Assembly: GCA_016584305.1 (NCBI GenBank) | Contig: JACEEZ010022698.1 | Coordinates: 124,001 to 188,000 of the forward strand | Direction: 5' to 3' | Origin: Chionoecetes opilio | Lineage: Eukaryota; Arthropoda; Malacostraca; Decapoda; Majidae | Length of the DNA stretch: 64,000 nt | Part shown: positions 14,301-26,300 of the stretch, in pieces | Position numbering within the stretch: the stretch's first letter is position 1 | Layout of the letters: the number at the start of each line of letters is the position of its first letter | Position numbers and translations under genes: made by a program | Notes under the pieces: generated by a model | The model's database searches: none | The model's input: only the letters and a program-made list of their open reading frames with translations | Told to the model about the DNA's origin: nothing

Positions 14301-17300
14301 TTGTGTACTAAACCCTTGCCTTGTGTACTAAACCCTTGCCTTGTGTACTAAACCCTTGCCTTGTGTACTAAACCCTTGCCTTGTGTACTAAACCCTTGCC
14401 TTGTGTAGTAAACCATTACCTTGTCTACTAAACCATTGCCTTGTGTACTAAACCTTTGCCTTGTGTACTAAACCATTGCCTTGTGTACAAAACCCCTTGC
14501 CTTGTGTATAAAACCCTTGCCTTGTGTACTAAACCATGTGCCTGTGTACTAAACCATTCCCTTGTGTACTAAACCCTTTCCCTTTGGGTACTAAAACCAT
14601 TGCCTTGTGTACAAAAACCTTGCCTTGTGTACTAAACCCTTGCCTTGTGTATTAAACCCTTGCCTTGTTACTAAACCCTTGCCTTGTTACTAAACCCTGC
14701 CTTGTCTACTAAACCCTTGCCGGGTTACTAAACCCTTGCCTGTGTACTAAACCCTTGCCTTGTGTACTAAACCCTTGCCTGTGTACTAAACCCTTGCTTG
14801 TGTACTAAACCATTGCCTTGTGTACAAAAACCCTTCCCTTTGTCTACTAAACTATTCCCTTTGTGTACTAAACCCTGCCTTGTGTAACAAAACCCCTTGC
14901 CTTGTGTACTAAACCCTTGCCTTGTGTACTAAACCCTTCCCTTGTGTACAAAAACCCTTGCCTTGTGTACTAAACCCTTGCCTTGTGTACTAAAACCCTT
15001 GCCTTGTGTACTAAAACCCTTGCCTTGTGTGCAAAACCCCTTGCCTTGTGTACTAAACCCTTGCCTTGTGTACTAAACCAATGCCTTGTGTACTAAACCC
15101 TTGCCTTTGTACTAAAACCAATGCCTTGTGTACTAAACCCTTGCCTTGTGTACAAAACCCCTTGCCTTGGTACAAAACCCCTTGCCTTGTGTACTAAACC
15201 CTTGCCTTGTGTACTAACCCTTGCCTCGTGTACTAAACCCTTGCCTTGTGTAGAAAACCCCTTTGCCTTGTGTAGTAAACCATTACCTTGTCTACTAAAC
15301 CCTTGCCTTGTGTACTAAACCCTTGCCTTGTGTACTAAACCCTTGCCTTGTGTACTAAACCCTTGCCTTGTGTACTAAACCCTTGCCTTGTGTACTAAAC
15401 CCTTGCCTTGTGTACTAAACCCTTGCCTTGTGTACTAAACCATTGCCTTGTGTACTAAACCCTTGCCTTGTGTACTAAACCCTTGCCTTGTGTACTAAAC
15501 CCTTGCCTTGTGTACTAAACCCTTGCCTTGTGTACTAACCCTTGCTTTGTGAAACTAAACCTTGCTTGTGTACTAAAACCCTTGCCTTGTGTTAGTAAAC
15601 CATTCCCTTTGTCTACTAAACCCATTGCCTTGTGTCTAAAACCCTTGCCTTGTGTACTAAACCCTGCCTTGTGTACTAAACCCTTGCCTTGTGTACTAAA
15701 CCCTTGCCTTGTGTACTAAACCATTGCCTTGTGTACTAAACCCTTGCCTTGTGTACTAAACCCTTGCCTTGTGTACTAAACCCTTGCCTTGTGTACTAAA
15801 CCCTTGCCTTGTCTACTAAACTATTGCCTTGTCTACTAAACCCTTGCCTTGTGTACTAAACCCTTGCCTTGTGTACTAAACCCTTGCCTTGTGTACTAAA
15901 CCCTTGCCTTGTGTCTAAACCCTGCCTTGTGTACAAAACCCCTTGCCTTGTGTACTAAACCCTTGCCTTGTGTACTAAACCCTTGCCTTGTGTACTAAAC
16001 CCTTGCCTTGTGTACTAAACCCTTGCCTTGTGTACTAAACCCTTGCCTTGTGTACTAAACCCTTGCCTTGTGTACTAAACCATTGCCTTGTGTACTAAAC
16101 CCTTGCCTTGTGTACTAAACCCTTGCCTCGTGTACTAAACCCTGGCCTCGTTACTAAACCCTTGCCTGTGTACTAAACCCTTGCCTTGTGTACAAAAACC
16201 CCTTGCCTTGTGTACTAAACCCTTGCCTTGTGTACTAAACCCTTGCCTTGGTACTAAACCCTGCTTGTGTACAAAAACCCTTGCCTTGTGTACTAAACCC
16301 TTGCCTTTTGTGTCCCTAAACCCTTGCCTTGTGTACTAAACCATTGCCTTGTCTACAAAACCCCTTCGCTTGTGTACTAAACCATTGCCTTGTCTACTAA
16401 ACCCTTGCCTTGTGTACTAACCATTGCCTTGTCTACTAAACCCCTTGCCTTGTGTACTAAACCCTTCCCTTGTGTACTAAACCCTTGCCTTGTGTACTAA
16501 ACCCTTGCCTTGTGTACTAAACCCTTGCCTTGTGTACTAAACCCTTGCCTTGTGTACTAAACCCTTGCCTTGTGTACTAAACCATTGCCTTGTGTAGTAA
16601 ACCATTGCCTTGTGTAGTAAACCATTGCCTTGTGTACTAAACCCTTGCCTTGTGTACTAAACCCTTGCCTTGTGTACTAAACCCTTGCCTTGTGTTTTAA
16701 AACCCCTTTTGCCTTGTCTACTAAACCCTTGCCTGTGTGTACTAAACCCTTGCCTTGTGTACTAACCCCTTTGCCTGTGTACTAAACCCTTGCCTTGTGT
16801 ACTAAACCCTTGCCTTGTGTACTAAACCCTTGCCTTGTGTACTAAACCCTTGCCTTGTGTACTAAACCCTTGCCTTGTGTACTAAACCCTTGCCTTGTGT
16901 ACTAAACCCTTGCCTTGTGTACTAAACCATTGCCTTGTCTACTAAACCAGAGTAAAATAATGTGTCCTCTATAAACATGTTGCAAATTTCTGATGATTTT
17001 CATGTTTACAAATCTGAAATCAATCTAGTATTCATAAAAAAAAGTTAACCCCTTGAGGCCCAGAACGTCATTTTCATTGTAATATAACAACCATTCGACG
17101 ATTTTAATGAACATCAGCAATATTATACAGATATGACCTGTTTAATATCCTTGTCCACTATAGTCTATTCACTTAAGCCTGGATTCCTGGGCTGGGAGCT
17201 GCTCGCTGCCTAGCTGAGTTTGTAAGGACGTCGCTGATTGGCTGATAGACTCGGGCTGGGTGGCGATGGTGGTGGTACTTGCCTCGCCGCAACCCAAAAC

Positions 17301-20300
17301 CCTTGCGTTGCCTCAGAAAAAATATTCATATTTCTTGGTTTTACTCATCTCACACAAGATAGGCCTATTTTGTTTGCATCAGTAATCAGGCAGTGATTTT
17401 TCAACAACAAAAAACGCCATTCATAACTCATAGGGTAAAAAATAAAGTCATGACTGACTATCACAAGAGTAGGCGGACTTTTAGGTTTTCAGTGCATTGA
17501 AATGTTGTACTCCTACCCGATATAACCAAGCTACCAGATAATAGTTATGAAAGCTGAGCCTACCATCGTGTTCATAATACATTGCTGCATATCATGAGCA
17601 TAAAAAAATTACAGTAAGACTACACTAATATTAAGATAATTAAAGGAAAGTAAAAGAGTGTATAAACATTATTTTGCTTATTTTGCTTCAACTCGCTCTA
17701 ACTCCATATGTTTTGGTCACATTCAATTTTCAAGAACTGTTTCAAAATCCTTATACTTTTCTGCTTCTGTGGTATGTAGCACGTACCAATAAGGAAAATA
17801 GTAGGTGGTCAAAATGGCTAAGAAAGTTAAACTGTTTCAAACTGGTGCCGTGACGGGTGGAGCCTCTGATAGCTCTCCCGAAAACAGTCTCTCCTATATA
17901 GGGAGCAATGCTCACCCGTCACTGTGCCAGTTTGCAGTAGTAGTTTTAACTTTCTTAGCCATTTTGACCACCTACTCTTTTCCTTATTGGTACGTGCTAC
18001 ATACCACAGGAAGCGGAAAAGTATGAGGATTTTGAAACCGTTCTTGAAAATTGAATGTGACCAAAACTTATGGAGTTAGAGCGAGTTGAAGCAAAATAAG
18101 CAAGAAATAATGTTTATACACTCTTTTACTTTCCTTTAATTATCTTAATATTAGTGTAGTCTTACTGTATTTTTTTTATACTCATGATATGCAGCAATGT
18201 ATTATGAACACGATGGTAAACTCAGCTTTCATAACTATTATCTGGTAGCTTGGTTATATCGGGTAGGAGTACAACATTTCAATGCACTGAAAACCTAAAA
18301 GTCCGCCTACTCTTGTGATAGTCAGTCATGACTTTATTTTTTACCTTATTGAGTTATGAATGGCGTGTTGTTGTTGAACAATCACTGCCTGATTTACTGA
18401 TGCAAACAAAATAGGCCTATCTTGTGTAAGAGATGAGTAAAGCCAAGAAATATGAATATTTTTCTGAGGCAACGCAAGGGTTTTGGGTTGCGGCAAGGCA
18501 AGTACCACCACCATCGCCACCCTGCCCGAGGCTATCAGCCAATCAGCGACGTCGTTACATACTCGCCTAGGCATCGAGCCGCTCCCAGGAATCCAGCTTA
18601 AGTGAATAGACTATAGTTCATTTGGTATATTCAGTTAGTTTTCGTAATTTTATGGCTAACAAGACAATTTTATATAGCAAAGGAAAGATCTGGGCGTGAA
18701 GGGGTTCAAGCCATGAAGCTCATATAGAGAGGGTTTGTTTACTGTACTGCAAATTTCTGATGATTTTCATGTTTACAAATCAGAAATAAATCTAGTATTC
18801 ATAAATAAAAGTAGTTAGGACAGGCAAGAAATATAGCCAATTATAAGAGTAGGAAGATGGATGACTCTGTTATTATAGGACAGGTTATTTTAGGTCATAT
18901 TACGTTATTAAACATTACCTATTGATAGATTTTTTAAAGATCTGCAAATAACCTAAAATAAACTTCCAATAACCTAAATTAACCTAAAAGAAGATAAAAT
19001 GAACCTAAAATAAACCTAAAATAACCTAAATTAACCTAAAACAAGATAAAATAAACCCAAAATAAACTTCAAATAATCTAAATTAACCTAAAACAAAATA
19101 AAATAAACCTAAAATAACCAAAAACAAGATCAAATAAACCTCAAATAACATAAAATAAACCTCAAATAACATAAAATAAACCTCAAACAAACCTTAAATA
19201 ACCTAAAACAAGATAAAATAAACCTCAAATAACAAAATAAACCTCAAATAACCTAAGACAAGATAAAATAAACCCAAACTAAACCTCAAATAATCTAAAC
19301 TAACCTAAAACAAAATAAAATAAACCTAAAATAACCAAAAAATAACCAAAAACAAGATAAAATAAACCTCCAATAACATAAAATAAACCTCAAACAAACC
19401 TTAAATAACCTAAGACAAGATAAAATAAACCCAAAATAAACCTCCAATAATCTAAATTAACCTAAAACAAAATAAAATAAACCTAAAATAACCAAAAATA
19501 AACCTCCAATAACGTAAAACAAAATACAACAGCCCTTCCCCTCCCCTTCCACCTCGCCATCAAGAGAAGCAGCACCATGATAGCACACACACACACACAC
19601 ATATAAGGCTCACTACACAGCTGTGATGTATATAGCTCATTGATAAAGTCTCTTCTGAATTATTAACAACTTTTTAACCCCTTCACGCCCAGATCTTTCC
19701 TTTGCTATATAAAATTGTCTGTTGTCGAGCCATAAAAATTACGAAAACTAACTTAATATACCAAATGAGTTAGTGGACAAGGATACTAAACTTGTCATAG
19801 CTATAAAACATTGCTTATATTCATGAAAATCGTTTAATGGGACCCAAATTACAATGGAAATTAAGTTCTGGGTCTCAAGGGGTTAACGATCACCACTGGA
19901 TAAAACTAATGAAAAAACTGACATGTTAAGAACCTTCCATGTGGTGAATGGTTCTTTATAAATCCATGTCAAAGAAGACTAGGTACACTCATCCCTCGTA
20001 TAACGCAGGTTCGATTAACGCAATTTCAGAGTTACGCACAAAACTTTTGTATACCAAAAATCAATTAACATATAAAAAATTCGAAGTTACGCACAAATTT
20101 ACGACAATAAAATATGCAAAAAATGATAAAAAGAAGAAAATGTACAACAACCCACAAATAAAATATAATTTATGAATATACTACCCTGTAAAAGAACCAA
20201 CGAACAAGCACACAACTCAGCTTCCCCCCCGTATGGTTTGTTTACGTTTTGCGCGGTACAGATAAACAGTGGATTTCCAGTGCTTCTGTTATATCGTCCA

Positions 20301-23300
20301 TTATCGAGTGAAACGACTGCATAATGTCTACTAAGCGTGTTGCTAGTGGTAGTGCTAGTGCTCCTAAGCCTAAAAAGTGTAGAAAATCTATAAATTTAGA
20401 AACTAAATTAGAAGTGTTGAAGAAAAGTGATGAAGGGATGCGATTGAAAGACATCGCGAATTTGTTCAACCTTGCCCGTCGACTGTGGTGACAATTAAGA
20501 AGGACAAGGACAAAATTAAATCAAGTGCGAAGAATGCTACTCCGTTGACAGCGAAGTTAGCTACAAGGCATCGTCCACCTATCATGGAAGAGATGGAAAG
20601 ACTGTTGGCATTATGGGTGGACGACATGTGCAGCCGGATGACTCGCCAATGACGAACATCTTGATGCAGGAAAAAGCTCGCTCACTTTATGATGATTTAT
20701 TGGCTAAGGATGAGGCAAGTGCTGGACCTAGTGGAGCTGCTGCTCCTCCACCATTCAATGCAAGCAAGGGCTGGTTGGAAAGGTTCAAGAACAGGAATCA
20801 TCTGCACTCGGTAACAGTCTGGGGAGGCAGCGTCGGCTGACAAAGAAGCTGCTCAGGCTTATCTGCCAGTGCTCAAGAAAATTATCGAGGACGGGGGGGG
20901 TACACAGCAGACCAAGTGTTCAACTTTGATGAAACTGGACTCTACTGGAAGAGAATGCCAAAGAGGACAGTGATATCCAGGGAGGAGAAGAAAGCACCAG
21001 GTCATAAAGCCTCCAAGGATAGAGTGTCACTGCTGGTTGGTGGCAATGCAGAGGGTGATTTCAAGCTAAAGACGCTCCTCATTGGCTATTCAAAAAACCC
21101 TCGGGCCTTAAAGGGTCATGCTAAGGAATGTCTGCCAGTCATTTACCGCTCTAGCAAAAAAGCGTGGACCAACCAATACATATTCCAGGATTGGTTCACC
21201 AATTATTTTTGCCCTGCTGTGGAGCGCTACTGTAGGAGGAAGAATATTGCTCACAATGCACTGCTGCTCCTTGACAACGCCCCCACCCACCCTAACAACC
21301 TTTCTGACTTGTCTGAACACACTCGAGTGGAATTTTTACAAAAAACACCACATCACTAATCCAACCAATGGACCAAGGGGCAATTGCCACCTTTAAAGCT
21401 TATTATCTCCGTCGTACCTTCAGAAAAATGATTAATGCTGTGGACGCTGACGAAAATCTCTCCATTCGTCAATTTTGGAAGGAATTCAACATCAAGAATG
21501 CTATTGACAACATTGCTGAATCCTGGGATGAGGTCACACCATCCAATATGAATGCTGTTTGGAAGAAATTGTGGCCAGAATGTGTCCACAACTTTAAAGG
21601 TTTTCCTGAACCAACTCCTGTCGTGCGAGAAATTGTTAACCTTGCACATACAGCTGGTATGGACCGAAGTGGGAGAAGAAGATATTGTTGAGCTGTTGGC
21701 ATCTCATGATGAGGAACTCAGCAACGAAGACTTAATGGCCATCGAACAAGTCAGAGCACTAGAGGAGGAAACTGCAGAGGAAGATGACCCAGAGCCGCAG
21801 CTTCACTTAACTAGGAAGATCTTAGCTGATGTTATCTCCAAATTTGAAAGTGGCATTCATGACATTGTGAATAACGATCCCAACCGTGAACGCAGTCTCA
21901 AATTTGAAAACACAGTCAGAAGTGCTCTCACTGCCTACAAGATGCTTCATCAAGAAAAAGTCCACCAAGCACAACAGACAACTATAACATCATTCTTCAC
22001 TAAACCTGCTGCAACATCACCAGCCAGCTCTACTTCTACGTCTTCCGACGATGATGCCCCCACCTCACCCCAGTAACTCTGCCGACACCCCCCAGCCACC
22101 ATCTTTGTCACCTCAAGCCTCAAGTATTCTTCTATATAGTGAGTACAACTTCTATATATCATTTAACTTTAATATTAATTATATTTCATATGTCTATGCT
22201 CACAAATTAATGTATGACTGCATTTTATGAGAGGGTTAGGTTGTGATTTTTTTTCGTAAGAACGTATCTCGACTTTTATAATGGGAGTCAATGGGAAAAT
22301 GGAATTCGTTTAACGCATTTTCACTTAACGCACGATTTCCCAAGAACGTAACTCATGCGTTAAATGAGGGAGGCGTGTACATTAACCCTTTGAGGCCCAG
22401 AACGTAATTTCCATTGTAATTTGGCCAACATTAGATGATTTCTAGCGAATATAAGCAATACAGGTTGAAGTTCCCAAACTCGGCAACACCCAAAACTCGG
22501 CTATGGTTCCGGATTTTCCAAAACACGGCAGAACACCCAAAACCCGGCGCGTAGTTGCCGGGTCGGCCGCTGGGTGCCACCACACTAGGCCGCTGGGTGC
22601 CACCACACTAGGCCGCTTGGTTTCTCCCGCCGATTTGTTTGTTGTTATTGTTCAGTGGTGTTGTGACTGTAGAGTTGTGTACACTGTTATTTTGTGTACT
22701 TCTACAGGTCTGTTATTGGTATTATGGCCCCCAAACGTCCAGGAACACCTACTGGTGGAAGTGAAAAGAAAAGGCTGATTTTCATGCTTTTTTTCCCCTT
22801 AATATATCTACGTTCTAAAAGTCGGAAAATTCCATTACTCGGCTCGGCGCTGGTCCCGAGGTTGCCGAGTTTGGGAACTTCAACCTGTATTTCTTAGATG
22901 TGACCTGTTTAGTATCCTTGTCGACTAACTAATTTGGTATATTCAGTTACTTTTCGTTATTTCATGGCTAACGGACAATTTTTTTTATAGCAAAGGAAAG
23001 ATCTGGGTGTGAAGGGGTTACAATGACATAAGTAGTGTTCCTGACAGCACAACACATAAGTAGTGTTCCTGACAGCACAACACATAAGTAGGGTTCCTGA
23101 CAGCACAACACATAAGTAGGGTTCCTGACAGCACAACACATAAGTAGGGTTCCTGACAGCACAACACATAAGTAGTGTTCCTGACAGCACAACACATAAG
23201 TAGTGTTCCTGACAGCACAACACATAAGTAGGGTTCCTGACAGCACAACACATAAGTAGGGTTCCTGACAGCACAACACATAAGTAGGGTTCCTGACAGC

Positions 23301-26300
23301 ACAACACATAAGTAGGGTTCCTGACAGCACAACACATAAGTAGGGTTCCTGACAGCACAACACATAAGTAGGGTTCCTGACAGCACAACACATAAGTAGG
23401 GTTCCTGACAGCACAACACATAAGAAAATAAGGAAGCTACAAGAGGCCGGGAGACCTACACGAGGTAGTTCCTGTTACTTAACACTACCTACATCCACCT
23501 TTCATCCCCATACATGACACTGTCTAGCCTCCTTTTAAAACTCTGTATTGACTCCGCACTAACTACCTGACGACTGAGTCCAATAATTTATCACCCTATT
23601 TGTTTTTTAAATTTACGTTTTTCTAGTTTGAATCAGTTACTTTTTGTTCTACCCTGATTACTACTGTAGATAATACTTTAGTCGCCACCTGCACTGATAT
23701 CGCCAGCCGCCATATATTACGAATTATAGCATCACTACTGATTTGTATGTGCCACTGAAGATGATACACAGTAGTTTATATCATGACTGTATAATCAACC
23801 CTGTTTCAGCGTTGTTTTATGCTTTGTATCTGCAAGTATATATGGTTTCAAATTTCGCTACTCGTTTTTTTTCCGGGCGACGACGATGGCGGGAGGACAC
23901 TCAGCACATAAACACTAGATGGCGACCTTAGTGTAGGTCGCCACTTGGTTGATATTTTGGTAATTTGTTCATTTATAGCCCTAATATGACATAGAGATGA
24001 AGACACAAAATGACACTCTCCAAATAGCCCCTTCTAACTTTCCTGAAATCATGGATGTAGAAATGTAAGTATTAATGCCACCAGACGTCTGTAAATAAAA
24101 AAAAACGTTGTCCTGGCGACTTTAGTGTTATCTACGGTAGCCGTCAGAACACCGACCTTCTTGTCTGCCCTGAAGATCCATCCCGTCTGTGCCCGGGAAA
24201 AGGTGATCTGTTTGGTGGACATCTGCGCGGCCACGATGTCCGAACTCATCAGGATATCGACTTCGTCTTCAATTTCTGCCTCTGTCTCCTGGAAAAGGGA
24301 AAACATGGTCCAAGGTAAACTCTGGAACTGAAGACTTTCTACTCATTCTCATCCCTATTAAAAGCCTATACAGTAAACCCTCAAAATTAGCGACCTCATA
24401 ATTACCGACTTCACTAATTAGCGAGTCCATCCCAAAAAAAAGTAAAAAGAAAAGAAAAAAAAGGTCATTTTAGGAAGGCGTCAATAAATTCTACAGGTTT
24501 ACTATAGAAGCATTGAGTCACTACCCCCCTCATGCCTCACGCCCTGGCACACCCTACGTCTACTGCTACATCTTATCATCTTTCCCTGATCAGTAATGCC
24601 TTCCTTGGCTACAGTGTGTATATTAGTTTAGGGGTAATTTTATAGGGTAGAGATCACATTCGTATCTTGAAACCAATCAATGTGCTTCAATTTCCATTTT
24701 GCATTTTGTTAAGCTCCGACGCCGCCCCCCGCTACTCCCGAAGGGGGGAAGGAAGGAAATTGCGTGCGCGGGCTCAACGCATGATGGGGTGTTGATATAC
24801 GTAGTTCCTGTTTTAACGTCCCCCCAACCCGCTATGGTTCTATCCGATCGGTCGCTGATCATGGCATGACAATTAACCCCGGCACCCCTACTACCTGAAG
24901 GCGCCGGGTTGGGCTTTATCTCCTTGTACCGGAGGGTACACGGGACAGTGCCCGTAGCTTCGGAGATACGGGGAGCTTACTTCCCTAAGCTTATAACGCC
25001 CCGGTCTTTGCCGGGGGGGCGACCCTCCCTGTTTCCCCCCGAGGCCCCTAGCTTGCATAGTTGCCCCGGGGTCATCCATTATTGCCCGCCCCTGGCATGC
25101 ACTGTCAATCATATAGATACATCACCATCTGCTGCGTCGCCTTCAGGAGGACCTGTATGTGGTGCTCAAGAGGTCCTAAGATCCTGTTGCAGGTGTCTCG
25201 TAATGCCCCGGGGTTCCGGGGGGGAACCCAGGGAAAACCTCCTGAAGGAGGTATCTAGTAGGGCGTTGTAGTCGCGTAGTTTCACCTCCGGCCCACGGGC
25301 ACGCAGGCAGCTTCGGGGCGTGGCGGAGCGGCCCCGAGCTGCATCCCCGGGAAGCCTCGTTGAAGTACAGGTGCAAGTTGAGTCCCCACACTCACGAAGG
25401 GACACCAAAGTATCTCTCCTTCTCTTCACAAATACACAAGTCTCGTAACAGAGGTCACCGCGACCCAAACCGACGTGTGGCCACACCGCATGGTATATAG
25501 AATCTGATCCTCTCTCCCCTCTGTTTTGGGGAGGCCAGGCGTGATGTGGGCTGTTACAGGTCAAAGGGTATCTCAGCGACGTTCAGTCATGTAGGGGGTG
25601 AGATGGGTGCGAGGGGTGAGAAGTGTGGGTACAGCAATATTCTACCCTCTCCTCGCCTCTCTCGGCCTCTCATCCTCTCCTCCCCTCACTCTCACCTTCT
25701 CGTTTGGTAGATAAGGAAGTGTGGCGTAAGCCTAACACCATTGCCCCTCTCTCCCTATCCACCTCCGTTATTAGAGACTCTCTGTCTCTTTCCTTCTTCT
25801 CCTCCATTCTCCCATTTATCCTTCTATTCCCTCCTATTCCTATTTTCTTCTACGTCCCAGCCCTCACACATTTAATTATAAGTCATGTATTATCATGTAT
25901 GCTCTGGGTCTCAAGGAGTTAAGTCAGTACGCACCTCATGTCTCACTCCCTGGTACACCCTCAGCTTGTTGTCCACCACTATGAGGGAGTGCGAGGGCTT
26001 GGAGTTGCCAGAGAAGAGGAAGCTGATGTCGCCTCGCTCCCAGCGCATGTCATTAAAGTCCACCAGCGTGGTGTCCAGGCGGATCGACGCGCCCTTCTTG
26101 TGGATCTTGCAGATGTCGGACGGAAGCATTCGGGACACAAGGGGCACTGCAACACATAGGAACATAAAAACATAAGGAAGCTACAAGAGGCTGCGAGACA
26201 TAAGAACATAAGAACATTAGAAAATAAGGAAGCTACAAGAGGCTGCGAGACATAAGAACATAAGAACATTAGAAAATAAGGAAGCTACAAGAGGCTGGGA

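Noticed and set aside
10977..16948. Interstitial telomere based on ctaaaccc
   Set aside because: The period is 20 bp with a fixed non-telomeric sequence, and the expected arthropod motif is TTAGG.
23025..23422. Regularly spaced repeats suggesting a CRISPR array
   Set aside because: The units are contiguous, with no unique spacers, and the genome is eukaryotic.
24909..25564. Frames of 120 and 132 codons in the GC-rich block
   Set aside because: Long frames are expected in GC-rich sequence. They overlap on opposite strands and show no domains.
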